A stretch of 50,610 bases of DNA. Origin: Syntrophus sp. (in: bacteria) (GTDB taxonomy: Bacteria > Desulfobacterota > Syntrophorhabdia > Syntrophorhabdales > Syntrophorhabdaceae). The stretch's first letter is position 1. Every line of letters starts with the position of its first letter. Both the position numbers and the translations under genes were made by a program. The stretch covers positions 1 through 50,610 of the forward strand of contig PNOM01000012.1 of assembly GCA_013824835.1 (NCBI GenBank), given 5' to 3'. The notes beneath the pieces were generated by a model. The model was not told where the DNA came from, made no database searches, and saw nothing but the letters and a program-made list of their open reading frames with translations. Of this stretch, positions 35,267-44,159 are shown piece by piece.

Positions 35267-35396
35267 ACGCCCCACGAGGTAGATTCCATTTCAAGGTGAA
35301 CCACGTATGGCCCGACAATACACCTGATGGGGAAACTTCTCCACAGGATTGTTTTCAGGTTGTAAATAGTGCGTAATCACGTATAATAAACAAGAC

Positions 35397-35714
35397 ATGT
35401 CTACTAAAGTGAAAAGAAAAGGCAATCCAGTGAAAGAATCACGGTCACAACCCCGTGGCCTCAATTCTCCTTCTTCAGTCACATCCAGGGCGAAAAAGAA
35501 CAGAAAGAAGAATATCCAGCAGGTCCGTGACAGATCAGGACAGAAGATGATAAACAGAATTAAGGCGATCGTCCTTATATGCATCGCGTTACTCTCCTTT
35601 GCGTACATGATATATTCAGGCGGGTCAACCGGCGGCTTTGTCTTGCTGGTTATCGGGCTCGTCTGTGGTCTTCTCGGTGTATTATACATCCGCGAAGGCA
35701 AAAAAAGCGGCTGA
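35397..35714 (+). CDS. small membrane protein, function unknown
   Basis: A 105-residue protein. The first 50 residues are strongly basic (KVKRKGNPVKESRSQPRGL..., AKKNRKKNIQQ) and would stay in the cytoplasm. Two transmembrane segments follow (IKAIVLICIALLSFAYMIYSGG and GGFVLLVIGLVCGLLGVLYI). It ends 16 bases before the HD-hydrolase gene on the same strand. No family is recognised. Confidence 0.6.
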   Translation: MSTKVKRKGNPVKESRSQPRGLNSPSSVTSRAKKNRKKNIQQVRDRSGQKMINRIKAIVLICIALLSFAYMIYSGGSTGGFVLLVIGLVCGLLGVLYIREGKKSG

Positions 35715-35730
35715 GGGGGAGAGGAAAATT

Positions 35731-36912
35731 ATGAGAAAGGCGTTTATCCTGAAGATTTACGATGGTGCGACCATGCAGCGGTGGAATGACAAGATCCGCC
35801 CTGTGGAATTACGGGAGCTCGATAAACAGGCCCACAAGATGATTATTGCCTGGTTCCTTGGAAAATTTGAGGAAGGGAAAGAAGGATTTGACTGGGGAGA
35901 AGTGATAGAGGGTGGACTCTTTGAGTTTCTCCACCGCCTTGTCATCACGGACCTGAAGCCCCAGGTCTTTGACAGGATCAAGGGGGACCAGGCCAGATAC
36001 AAGCAGCTCAATGAATGGGTATTCGAGCGCCTGGAACCGATTTTATCACCCCTTGGAACGGGCCTGAATGAACGGTTCAGGGGGTATTTTGATCAGAGTG
36101 ATGATACCATCAATAAACGGGTCTTAAGCGCCGCCCATTTCTACGCGACACAATGGGAATTCAACATCATAGAACGGGCAAACCCCGGGGGATATGAAAT
36201 GCCGGAGATCAAGGTCCTCCTTCAGGAAAGGCAGGAGCGTTATTACGACCTCAAGGGTATCCAGCACCTTGCCCTCTATGGAAAATACAGGAATTTCATC
36301 GATCTCTGCGGTCAGCTCCGGTTTCAACTCCGATGGGGGCACGTAAACATGATTCCCCGCACCTCAGTGCTCGGCCACATGCTCGTTGTTGCCCTCCTTT
36401 CCTATCTTTTCTCAAGGGAGATTGATGCATGTCCGAAAAGGAGTGTGAACAACTATTTTACCGGGCTTTTCCATGACCTGCCTGAAGTGCTCACAAGGGA
36501 TATTATCTCCCCGGTAAAGAGGTCTATAGAGGGGCTCGAGGAGCTGCTCAAGACCTATGAACGGGAGCTGATGGAGAAAGAGGTCTTTAATCTCATACCC
36601 CCTGCCTGGCACGAGGATATGCAGATGTATACGGAGAACGAGTTCAGCAGCATTGTGACCCTGGACAAGAAGATACGGCCTGCTGACTCCGATACTATTA
36701 CAGCCGCCTACAATGACGATACCTATAACCCCAGAGACGGGGAGATAGTCCGTGCCGTTGATCACCTTGCCGCCTTTGTAGAGGCACACGTAGCCCTTGA
36801 AAACGGGGTCAATTCAAAGGAACTCCTTGGGGCGAAGAAGACCTTCCTGGAGCAGTACAGGGGTAAAATCATCGGGGGAGTGCGGTTCGGCGAGCTCTAT
36901 GAGGATTTCTGA
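35731..36912 (+). CDS. HD-domain phosphohydrolase (YfbR-like)
   Basis: A 393-residue protein with metal-binding HD blocks: TSVLGHMLVVALLSYLFS, NNYFTGLFHDLPEVLTRDIISPVK and RAVDHLAAFVEAH. The HD pair is in GLFHDLPE, and spacing fits the YfbR/5'-nucleotidase-like branch, although this protein is much longer, with an N-terminal helical half (about 170 residues) lacking a known domain. Start ATG 35731 has GGGGGAGAGG upstream; the frame runs further back into the membrane-protein gene but without a good site. The substrate may be a nucleotide; unproven. Confidence 0.85.
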   Translation: MRKAFILKIYDGATMQRWNDKIRPVELRELDKQAHKMIIAWFLGKFEEGKEGFDWGEVIEGGLFEFLHRLVITDLKPQVFDRIKGDQARYKQLNEWVFERLEPILSPLGTGLNERFRGYFDQSDDTINKRVLSAAHFYATQWEFNIIERANPGGYEMPEIKVLLQERQERYYDLKGIQHLALYGKYRNFIDLCGQLRFQLRWGHVNMIPRTSVLGHMLVVALLSYLFSREIDACPKRSVNNYFTGLFHDLPEVLTRDIISPVKRSIEGLEELLKTYERELMEKEVFNLIPPAWHEDMQMYTENEFSSIVTLDKKIRPADSDTITAAYNDDTYNPRDGEIVRAVDHLAAFVEAHVALENGVNSKELLGAKKTFLEQYRGKIIGGVRFGELYEDF

Positions 36913-36939
36913 AAAGGGAAGCGCGGGGCCTGTACCTGC

Positions 36940-37419
36940 CTATGCGACTGCTGCGCCCGTGAGGGTGAGGCTCATAGGGAAAAACCTTACACCATTTAAT
37001 TCACGGAGACTGCCTCTATAGGTAAACCTGAAGCGCTCATAGGCGCCGACTGAATTGGGCGCTGCATCTACGGTGATAATGGGAAAAGCCCCATGATCTG
37101 CGAGAATATCTTCCCTGATAGAGGAGACCAGCATTCTTCCTATGCCCTGCCGTTGCCGTTCCTTTGCGATAAAGAGCATGGCAAGGTGGTTCGGGTGTAT
37201 CAACTCTGCCATGCCAATGATTGCGTTGCCGTCAAGGGCCATATAAAAGCTGTTCCCAAGGGCCATTCTCCCGGCAATTGAGACCGGACAGGCATAAACT
37301 ATGAATTCGGCAATGCCCTGGGGATGAAAAACCGGTGCCACTGCAAGCATAAAGGAATCTATCGCGACCCGGGAGATCGCTGCGGCATAGGACGTGGTAT
37401 CCTTTACTATCCGTATCAT
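36940..37419 (-). CDS. GNAT-family N-acetyltransferase
   Basis: A 159-residue protein beginning MIRIVKDTTSYAAAI. The acetyl-CoA-binding motif A is present: HLAMLFIAKERQRQGIGRMLVSSIRED, followed by the strand ITVDAAPNSVGAYERFRF. GAAGGG precedes the ATG at 37417-37419. A longer frame (to 37494) adds a hydrophobic stretch that I take as non-coding. It converges with the HD-hydrolase gene. The substrate cannot be inferred. Confidence 0.88.
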   Translation of the reverse strand: MIRIVKDTTSYAAAISRVAIDSFMLAVAPVFHPQGIAEFIVYACPVSIAGRMALGNSFYMALDGNAIIGMAELIHPNHLAMLFIAKERQRQGIGRMLVSSIREDILADHGAFPIITVDAAPNSVGAYERFRFTYRGSLRELNGVRFFPMSLTLTGAAVA

Positions 37420-37539
37420 GTGCCCTTCAGGACAAACAGCATATATAGTAAAAAAGTTACAGAAAAAAATACCACAGACATGGAAGAGAAACAACAGTTA
37501 AACAAGAATTTGTATTGATTGTTTGCGAACTATAGCGTA

Positions 37540-37570
37540 AAATGTTATTTAATGCGAATGATAACTACAA
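37540..37570 (+). promoter_or_regulatory. inverted repeat upstream of abiEi
   Basis: GTTAT (37545-37549) and ATAAC (37560-37564) face each other across about 10 bases just before the ribosome site AAGGGA. AbiEi antitoxins repress their own promoter through inverted repeats, so this is a candidate operator. The short arms make it a weak call. Confidence 0.3.
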
Positions 37571-37580
37571 GGGAATTTAT

Positions 37581-38360
37581 ATGCTTGCCAGTATAATTGA
37601 CGAGTTTTCTGCAAAGGGGCGATCCAGCTTTACTTTAAAAGAAGTTGAGGCACTGAGAAATTCATCGCCTGTAGCTATAAAGGCTGCTATTGGAAGGCTG
37701 CAAAAGAAAGGCCGGATAGCTACGCCTTACCGTGGGTTTTACGTTATTGTTCCTCCTGAGTATCGTGTTATAGGCTGCCTGCCTGCGGAACAATTCATAG
37801 ATGATCTGATGAAGCACTTGGGGGAGCTTTACTACGTGGGGCTTCTGAGTGCTGCCGAGTACCACGGAGCAGCCCATCATCGGCCTCAGGTTTTTCAGGT
37901 TATGGTGTCAAAAGCACGGAGAAAGATAAGGTGCGGAAGGGTACTGGTTGAATTCATCTATCGAAAGAATGTTGTCGATGTTCCCACCAAAGAAAGAAAT
38001 GCGCCTGCCGGAACAATAGTTGTGTCGACCCCCGAAGCCACCGCGCTCGATCTGGTGGGGTATGAGAGGCGCAGCGGGGGTCTGGATAATGTGGTCACCG
38101 TCTTGTCGGAACTTGCGGAAAAAATAGATGCCAGGGGACTGCTCGAAATAGCCTCATTCTCTCCGATTGCCTGGATGCAGAGGTTGGGCTACCTCCTTGA
38201 CACACTGGGGGAAGAGAAAATGGCAAGCATACTTGCGGAATACATAGATGAGAAAGAGCCGACCCGCATACCGCTGGTACCGGCACTGACGACGAAGGGA
38301 TCCAAATCAAACAGGCGGTGGAAACTGCTTGTTAACAAGACCATCGAGGCAGACATTTGA
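37581..38360 (+). CDS. abiEi: AbiEi-type antitoxin of a type IV toxin-antitoxin system
   Basis: A 259-residue protein. The N-terminal winged helix-turn-helix (about 1-60: SSFTLKEVEALRNSSPVAIKAAIGRLQKKGRI) is followed by the AbiEi core: GFYVIVPPEYRVIGCLPAEQFIDDLMKHLGELYYVGLLSAAEYHGAAHHRPQVFQVMV and STPEATALDLVGYERRSGGLDNV. AbiEi represses the operon and counters the AbiEii nucleotidyltransferase toxin without binding it. ATG 37581 has AAGGGA 6 bases before it; ATG 37542 is an alternative. The stop overlaps the toxin start (TTGA, 38357-38360). Confidence 0.92.
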   Translation: MLASIIDEFSAKGRSSFTLKEVEALRNSSPVAIKAAIGRLQKKGRIATPYRGFYVIVPPEYRVIGCLPAEQFIDDLMKHLGELYYVGLLSAAEYHGAAHHRPQVFQVMVSKARRKIRCGRVLVEFIYRKNVVDVPTKERNAPAGTIVVSTPEATALDLVGYERRSGGLDNVVTVLSELAEKIDARGLLEIASFSPIAWMQRLGYLLDTLGEEKMASILAEYIDEKEPTRIPLVPALTTKGSKSNRRWKLLVNKTIEADI

Positions 38361-39196
38361 TATCTTCGGCCTATATACGTGAGTGGCGACAATGGGCGCC
38401 CTGGACGCAGGATGCACAGGTTGAACAGGACTTGATCGTGTGCAGGGCTTTGGTTGAGATATTCAGTCACCCCGATCTGGCAAAGAATCTTGCCTTTCGA
38501 GGAGGAACGGCCCTTTTCAAGCTCCACCTCCCGCAAGCACGCTATTCTGAGGACATTGATCTGGTTCAGGTGCATCCCGGACCAATAGGCCCTGTGATGG
38601 ACGCACTGCAGGAGAGACTTAACAACTGGCTTGGAAAACCAAAGCGGAGCCAGTCACAGGGGCGGGTTACCTTTCTCTACCGGATGCAGTCCGAACGGGG
38701 GACGCCGTTAAGGTTGAAAGTTGAAATCAACTCGCGGGAGCATTTTTCGGTGTTCGGTCTCGAAGAGCGCCTCCTTCGCGTTGATTCCCGCTGGTTTTCC
38801 GGCAGTGCTTCCGTATTGACCTATCACATAGATGAACTTCTGGGCACGAAGGTGCGGGCATTATACCAGCGCAAGAAAGGGCGGGACCTCTTCGACCTGT
38901 GGAAGGCCTTTAATATCACCAATGCCAGCCCTGACCGGGTGATTGAATGTTTCTTAAGGTACATGGAGTATGAGGGCCGACGGGTGTCACGGGCAGAGTT
39001 TGAAGAGAATCTTCTTCTAAAACTCGAAGACCCCCGCTTTCTGAATGACATAGGACCGCTGCTGGCCCCTGACTGCGCCTGTGATATAATCAGTGCTGCC
39101 GACTGCGTATTGAACCGGCTGGCAGTGCTGATTCCCGGAGAGCCTTGGGAAGGAAGAGGAGAAAAGAAGAAGAAACAGGGGAAGGCCAAGTCATGA
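38357..39196 (+). CDS. abiEii: AbiEii/AbiGii nucleotidyltransferase toxin
   Basis: A 279-residue toxin of the DNA polymerase-beta-like nucleotidyltransferase fold. The active site is intact: FRGGTALFKLHLP (G49-G50-T51) and RYSEDIDLV (D66, D68), then a conserved VLTYHIDELLGTKVRALYQRKKGRDLFDLWKA segment. AbiEii halts growth by modifying tRNA acceptor ends and gives phage abortive infection in studied members. It starts at TTG overlapping the antitoxin stop and is followed 3 bases later by a short excisionase-like gene. Complete and probably active. Confidence 0.93.
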   Translation: MISSAYIREWRQWAPWTQDAQVEQDLIVCRALVEIFSHPDLAKNLAFRGGTALFKLHLPQARYSEDIDLVQVHPGPIGPVMDALQERLNNWLGKPKRSQSQGRVTFLYRMQSERGTPLRLKVEINSREHFSVFGLEERLLRVDSRWFSGSASVLTYHIDELLGTKVRALYQRKKGRDLFDLWKAFNITNASPDRVIECFLRYMEYEGRRVSRAEFEENLLLKLEDPRFLNDIGPLLAPDCACDIISAADCVLNRLAVLIPGEPWEGRGEKKKKQGKAKS

Positions 39197-39199
39197 CGG

Positions 39200-39364
39200 A
39201 TGTCAAATGTGGTGGCAAGCAATAATATCCAAAAAAGACTCTATTCTGTTAAGGAGGCTTCTGTTTATCCGGGCCGGTCTGACTGGGCTGCGAGAAAAAT
39301 GCTGTGGGCAGGAAAACTCCCCTTTGTTCGGGATGGCAATAGGATTCTATTGGACATAGTGTAA
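39200..39364 (+). CDS. short excisionase-like helix-turn-helix protein
   Basis: A 54-residue frame from ATG 39200 reading RLYSVKEASVYPGRSDWAARKMLWAGKLPFVRDGNRILLDIV. This is the MerR/excisionase-type winged helix, which normally goes on for another 10-15 residues (DLDxFIE...). Here it stops 5 bases before tRNA-Arg, so it may be C-terminally truncated. AAGGAGG lies within the frame, and a ribosome site before the ATG is not obvious. It follows the AbiE toxin directly. It could be a leftover of the integration module that brought in the AbiE pair. Confidence 0.6.
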   Translation: MSNVVASNNIQKRLYSVKEASVYPGRSDWAARKMLWAGKLPFVRDGNRILLDIV

Positions 39365-39368
39365 CTAT

Positions 39369-39445
<77 letters not shown>

Positions 39446-39584
39446 ACGTGTTTGGTAAAAAACTATATCATAAAACCAAAGCAAAAACCGTAGAAAACAT
39501 TACCCGTGAATTCAAAACGCCTGTTTTCGGATGTGCCCAAATACTTGCATAATAATTGAACCGGGAACAGTCTTTAATTACCAA

Positions 39585-40406
39585 ATGGGAATTGCTACGA
39601 GAATAGAAGAAGGGCTTGAAAATATTGTTGAGTCGCCTTTTCAGTGCAAAAGGGTTCTTGACTCGGCGAGCATTGAAATAGCCCTTAAAAGGCTCACCGA
39701 TAAACATCGGACGAATATCCTTGGCGCGCTTTTTGTTCCAACCTGCTACGCTGTTGTTGTTGACGAATCAATCTATGGCGAATATGAGCCCTTTTTCGAT
39801 ACCTTTAAAAAACAGGTCGTTCACAGATTGAGTGCATGGTTCAATGAAAAAGGCTACGAAACGGTTGAGGAAATAAACATTGAATTCATGAAGGGGCTCC
39901 TGGATAAAAACAAATTTGATGTCTTTTTCTCGCCAAAAGGAAAAGATGACAGTCATTCCTGCCATAACAAGGCAGGGGAATGCAGTACTGCCTTGATCCC
40001 GACCGGGAAATCTCACAACGGGCTATCCTTAAAGGGAAACCTCACCTTTGATAAACTGGCCCATAACGGATACAGGTCAAAAAATGAAGGAGACAAAGAA
40101 AGCCCCGCAATAAGTCAGTATAACGCTCAACTTACTGATCAGCGTACCGGTGAAGTGCATAAAATCATGAGCCACGATGTCACCCTTGGCAGGGATGAGG
40201 GCTGTCATATAATGATTCATGATGAAACGGTCTCCATGAAGCATCTTCGTGTGCACATAATCCACGGAAAGTGCAGCGTTGAGGATTGTGGCAGTAAAAA
40301 CGGTACATGGGTTAACCATAAACGAATAGACAGGATATTTCTGAGGAGTGGTGATAAAATTGTAATTGGAAACACGGAATTATTGTTCACTATCCATGAA
40401 GGTTAA
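39585..40406 (+). CDS. FhaA-like protein: DUF3662 N-terminus plus FHA domain
   Basis: A 273-residue protein. MGIATRIEEGLENIVESPFQ and YAVVVDESIYGEYEPFFDTFKKQVVHRLSAWFNEKGYETVEEINIEF form the DUF3662-like part seen in FhaA proteins. A linker of about 60 residues is followed by a C-terminal FHA domain: DVTLGRDEGCHIMIHDETVSMKHLRVHI and VEDCGSKNGTWVNHKRI. FHA domains bind phosphothreonine, so this is an adaptor in Ser/Thr-kinase signalling. I chose ATG 39585 because MGI begins the FhaA-like pattern; the frame is open to 39531. First gene of an FHA/PP2C cluster. Confidence 0.82.
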   Translation: MGIATRIEEGLENIVESPFQCKRVLDSASIEIALKRLTDKHRTNILGALFVPTCYAVVVDESIYGEYEPFFDTFKKQVVHRLSAWFNEKGYETVEEINIEFMKGLLDKNKFDVFFSPKGKDDSHSCHNKAGECSTALIPTGKSHNGLSLKGNLTFDKLAHNGYRSKNEGDKESPAISQYNAQLTDQRTGEVHKIMSHDVTLGRDEGCHIMIHDETVSMKHLRVHIIHGKCSVEDCGSKNGTWVNHKRIDRIFLRSGDKIVIGNTELLFTIHEG

Positions 40407-40551
40407 GGGGTGCGATGGGCATAATAGTATAGTGATTTATTTCTTTTTATGATATTTATCATTAATTCAGTGGCATTTATAGCGATGAGTAACAAGCTTT
40501 TTCTTGGAGTATGGGGGAATGGTTTTTGAGAGAAGCCGACTGGAGGAAAGG

Positions 40552-42564
40552 ATGAAGTGTCCTTCATGTAAAAGCAGCATTCAAACCCTGTGGGAAACGG
40601 ATAATTATTGTCCTGAATGCGGGGCAAAATTTACCGATGAGTTCAAAAAACAGATACGGTTAAATCTTGACACCCCTGTTGAAGGAATGGAGGGCCGTGC
40701 TGTTCCAAAAGGTTTGCGCGTTGATGTCCAGAAAGGCGCAGACGGCACGATGCTGCACGATCTAAAAATCAGGGTCGAAGAAGAATATAAGAATGTTCTG
40801 CGGGGCGCTCTTTCCGATGGTCGCATAAATCTAAATGAAATACTGGTCCTTGCCAGAAAGAAAAAAGAACTCAACCTTGATAAAAAAGAGGCCATACGAC
40901 TTCAGATGGAGGTTGCGGGAGAACTGGGCCTGACCGTTGATGAAGAGAGCGATCCCAACGTCAATGACATTGTCATGGAGATCGATGAGAATAAGACCTA
41001 CTGGGCAGGAGAGGGTGACTTTATCGATTTCCGCATAACAAATATTTCCGATGGGTTGCTCGATAATGTGTTTGTTATGGGCAGATTCAAGCATCTTCAG
41101 AGCGATGCGAAGGACGACCCAAAAAAACTGCCCCCTCAGCAGAACAAAATATTTCACCTCCGGTTTATGCGTCTTTACAGCGGTATCGAGGTGGCCCATA
41201 TATCCGTTGAGTATCTGGACCCGAAAGGCAACCCCTCAGTCTATGAAACAGAACTCGAATTCAGGGTTATTGAAAAGGGAATGGAAAAAAGAGAGGGTGA
41301 TAAAAGCATTAACATATCGATAACAGCAGAGAAAATCATGGGAAATGACCTTTCAAGCCTTGCAGAGATGGCTGGTCGGGATGCCCAGAAAGAGGAGGGT
41401 TCTTCAAAGAAATCTTTTTATAACGAGTCGGAGAAGGTGTGGAGAAGGCTCCCGCTATTTTTTGATGAGGAAAAAACAAAAGAAAAAAGAAATCAGATTT
41501 TCATCCAGAAAAGATTTAAAGAGGGGGAAGACAATTACCACAAAGGCTTGACATTAAAAGAGCGCGCCTACCCCTTCCACTCAAAAGACCCGAAAAACGC
41601 CAAGAAGATCCTTGATAATTCAGTAAGCCTCCTTGAGGCTGCCAAGGCTTGTTTTGAAAAGGTTCTGGATGTAGATCCGGAACATGAGGGGTCTCTGAAA
41701 AAGGCGAAAGATATTGAGGGGGTTATTTCAGAATTGGAGAAACGTATCGGTGTATTAAGGATACGAGAGAAGATGCCGTCGATAAACCTGACATCCGCCC
41801 TTTTGACCCTTGGTAATCCGCAAAAGTATATCTATCTCTATTCCAAAGAGACAATAACTATCGGCAGGCTTAGTACAAACGACATGATTTTAAGGGTCCT
41901 TCCCTGCCTACCCGAGGAAACGTATCCTGAAAACTACAGAAAGAACCTTCAGATCAGCGGGCTTCACGCAGAGATATTTTTAAGTAAGACAGGGGATGTT
42001 TTCATAAGGGACAGGGGAAAAGAGAACAAAGGGAGCAAGAACGGAACATTTCTTGACAGGAAGAGGCTGGCGCCGCCCCTTTATGGATATCCCCTCACGG
42101 ATAAAGCAAAGATTGACATTGCGGGGGCCTTGGGTCTTGAATGCAATTTTATATATAATGATAAAAAGGGGAAAACCGAAAGAGACAGGCAGGACAGTTG
42201 TTTTACCGTTCTCGGCAGTGTCTCGAAAAGCTGTTTCGGAATAGATGTAAAAGGGGATGTAAATGCAATAAAGATTGTCCGGACGAGCAACTTCTCTGAA
42301 GGGGAGGAGTACATTATCCTTATTCGCAAGATTACGATCGGCAGAAGTCTCTATAACGGGATCATTATCGATGGAGCACGGGTTTCCGATATCCACGCAC
42401 AGCTTTTCTACCGTGATGGTCATTACTGGATAGAAGACCTCAATTCAAGGCATGGGACATGGGTAAACGCTGAAAAAATTGAATCAGGAAGAGAGATGCC
42501 CCTTGGCACACATGCGGAGATAGTAATCGGCGACATACGGATGGACTTTAAAGGGAAGGAATAA
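40552..42564 (+). CDS. zinc-ribbon protein with two FHA domains
   Basis: A 670-residue protein. A zinc ribbon opens it (C3, C6, C20, C23: MKCPSCKSS...YCPECGAKF). Then come an acidic helical TerB-like stretch (GALSDGRINLNEILVLARKKKELNLDKKEAIRLQMEVAGELGL), a beta-rich middle (residues about 140-250), and a charged helical tetratricopeptide-like part (KACFEKVLDVDPEHEGSLKKAKDIEG). Two FHA domains end it: ITIGRLSTNDMIL...ISGLHAEIF...GSKNGTFLDRKRL, and ITIGRSLYNGIIIDGARVSDIHAQLFYRDG...LNSRHGTWVN. The start has GGAGG 5 bases before ATG 40552. It looks like a scaffold reading two phosphorylated partners. Confidence 0.8.
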   Translation: MKCPSCKSSIQTLWETDNYCPECGAKFTDEFKKQIRLNLDTPVEGMEGRAVPKGLRVDVQKGADGTMLHDLKIRVEEEYKNVLRGALSDGRINLNEILVLARKKKELNLDKKEAIRLQMEVAGELGLTVDEESDPNVNDIVMEIDENKTYWAGEGDFIDFRITNISDGLLDNVFVMGRFKHLQSDAKDDPKKLPPQQNKIFHLRFMRLYSGIEVAHISVEYLDPKGNPSVYETELEFRVIEKGMEKREGDKSINISITAEKIMGNDLSSLAEMAGRDAQKEEGSSKKSFYNESEKVWRRLPLFFDEEKTKEKRNQIFIQKRFKEGEDNYHKGLTLKERAYPFHSKDPKNAKKILDNSVSLLEAAKACFEKVLDVDPEHEGSLKKAKDIEGVISELEKRIGVLRIREKMPSINLTSALLTLGNPQKYIYLYSKETITIGRLSTNDMILRVLPCLPEETYPENYRKNLQISGLHAEIFLSKTGDVFIRDRGKENKGSKNGTFLDRKRLAPPLYGYPLTDKAKIDIAGALGLECNFIYNDKKGKTERDRQDSCFTVLGSVSKSCFGIDVKGDVNAIKIVRTSNFSEGEEYIILIRKITIGRSLYNGIIIDGARVSDIHAQLFYRDGHYWIEDLNSRHGTWVNAEKIESGREMPLGTHAEIVIGDIRMDFKGKE

Positions 42565-42692
42565 ACTGCCTGTCCGTCCCCTGAGTACCTCATAGTATTT
42601 TTTCTTTCTACTTCTACGCATAAAAAATTTGTTCCATTCGTCTTATAGTGTGCAGTCATAGCATGGAAACTACCACACCAGAGGAGGACGCG

Positions 42693-43622
42693 ATGGGTTA
42701 TATGGACTCGATACGAAATCTATTCAGGGGCATGAAAAATATGTTTTACGAAAAAAACAGGGGGCTACAGCCGAGAGAAATCCTTGTGATGATGCTCTGT
42801 GAGCTTGAAAAGAGAAAGAAATATGGTATCGAAGAGAAGGCTTTTGTCCCGAATGTCTATGCCGTGTATCTCAACTCCTTTGATTATGAGGAGATGTCCC
42901 CTCTGCTTTCAGGCATTAAGGAGCAGCTTAAAAACAGGATTATGGAAAAGGCCAGGCGGAAAGGCTACAAGCTGCTTTCTTCATCGATTAGCATTGATAT
43001 TCGTGAAGACTCAGGTTTATTGAGGAACCAGGTGGTTGTAGAGTCATCCTTTCTAAAGGAGAAGACGCCTGTGACAATGGTAAAGGATAATGTGTCAGCC
43101 TCTTCGGAAAAAGGGCAAAAAGAGAAAGGGATAGAGCGACACACGATAAGTCCGAGGGTAAGAGAAATCATGAACAGGAAGGATTCTCCTGCTTTCCCGC
43201 CGCATGGTGTTGAAACAGAACAGGATGTAAGGGAAGGTGGTACATGCACGGAAGAGAGTGCACCTGAGCCATTAAAAGAAAAGGGTTTTACAAAAATCAT
43301 CGAAGATAAAAAGACCAGATTTATCGACAATGCAAGGGCAAGGCTTGAAATTGTGGGTGGAGAAGAGAGCGGTGATGTAATCGCACTTCAGGAGGGCGAG
43401 TATACCTTCGGCAGAGGAAGGAATGCCCAGCTTTTAATCAAAGACAAGGAAGAAATGGTCTCCAGGGTACACTTCAAGCTCATTGTAAAAGACGGCCACA
43501 TAAGGATAAAGGATCTCGGCAGTCTCAATGGAACAAAGGTCAACGAAATTGAAATCGAGGAGGCTGAATTGAAAAAGGGAGACATCATTGCTGCAGGGAA
43601 AGCGTTGTTAAAGGTGGCATAA
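42693..43622 (+). CDS. FhaA-like protein: DUF3662 N-terminus plus FHA domain, second copy
   Basis: A 309-residue protein, paralogous to the one at 39585-40406. N-terminal DUF3662-like part (MGYMDSIRNLFRGMKNMFYEKNRGLQPREILVMMLCELEKRKKYGIEEKAFVPNVYAVYLNSFDYEEMSPLLSG), a disordered, charged linker, then an FHA domain (YTFGRGRNAQLLIKDKEEMVSRVHFKLIVKDGHIRIKDLGSLNGTKVNEIEIEEA). GAGGAGG lies 5 bases upstream of ATG 42693. Its stop TAA abuts the ATG of the next FHA gene, so the genes are translated together. Confidence 0.82.
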   Translation: MGYMDSIRNLFRGMKNMFYEKNRGLQPREILVMMLCELEKRKKYGIEEKAFVPNVYAVYLNSFDYEEMSPLLSGIKEQLKNRIMEKARRKGYKLLSSSISIDIREDSGLLRNQVVVESSFLKEKTPVTMVKDNVSASSEKGQKEKGIERHTISPRVREIMNRKDSPAFPPHGVETEQDVREGGTCTEESAPEPLKEKGFTKIIEDKKTRFIDNARARLEIVGGEESGDVIALQEGEYTFGRGRNAQLLIKDKEEMVSRVHFKLIVKDGHIRIKDLGSLNGTKVNEIEIEEAELKKGDIIAAGKALLKVA

Positions 43623-44042
43623 ATGGCACTTTCCCTTTGGACGATAAAACTCCTGAATGCAGCGTTTGTCTTCTCTTTTGGGGTAGTCACGCTCTGGCTC
43701 CTTTACCGGAGCCTTGCTTCCGATAGGGCGAAAAGGTCTTCGCCAGCCCAGAGGGCAGAGTTTTTCTTGAGAATAATGAGAAATGGCTTTCCGTTTCTTA
43801 GTATGCCTGTCGAGAAAAACCATTACCTTATCGGAAGGGCCACGGGGTGCGACATCCCCCTTAAGGGCCTGGGCATACCTCCATTTATCGGGGAAATCTT
43901 CCTCAGAAATGGAAATTGTTTTTTTAAGAATGTGCTCGAAGACTCGGTGAGGATAAACAATAAGCCTATCGGTATAGGGGAGAGAATAATCCTCCCTGGT
44001 TATGAAATAAGTCTTTACAACTATTTGATGAAAATTGAATAA
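43623..44042 (+). CDS. membrane-anchored FHA-like protein (FhaB-like layout)
   Basis: A 139-residue protein. One N-terminal transmembrane segment (LLNAAFVFSFGVVTLWLLYR) is followed by a single FHA-like fold on the cytoplasmic side (HYLIGRATGCDIPLKGLGIPPFIGEIFLRNGNCFFKNVLEDSVRINNKPIGIGERI). The usual S.H/N.G.. phospho-binding pattern is imperfect: GIPPFIGEIF replaces the typical SRxHA. So it may bind weakly or be structural. The order (soluble FHA, membrane FHA, phosphatase) recalls the fhaA-fhaB-pstP cluster of other bacteria. It starts at the base after the preceding stop. Confidence 0.72.
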   Translation: MALSLWTIKLLNAAFVFSFGVVTLWLLYRSLASDRAKRSSPAQRAEFFLRIMRNGFPFLSMPVEKNHYLIGRATGCDIPLKGLGIPPFIGEIFLRNGNCFFKNVLEDSVRINNKPIGIGERIILPGYEISLYNYLMKIE

Positions 44043-44159
44043 TAGGATCAGCTGCCAGTCTTAAAATTAGCGATCATCCAGGGGGCATTCGCGATTCAAA
44101 AGCTGACACCTGAACCCTTGTTGTTTTATTGTATTGCTCATTGGAAAAAGGATTTATCC

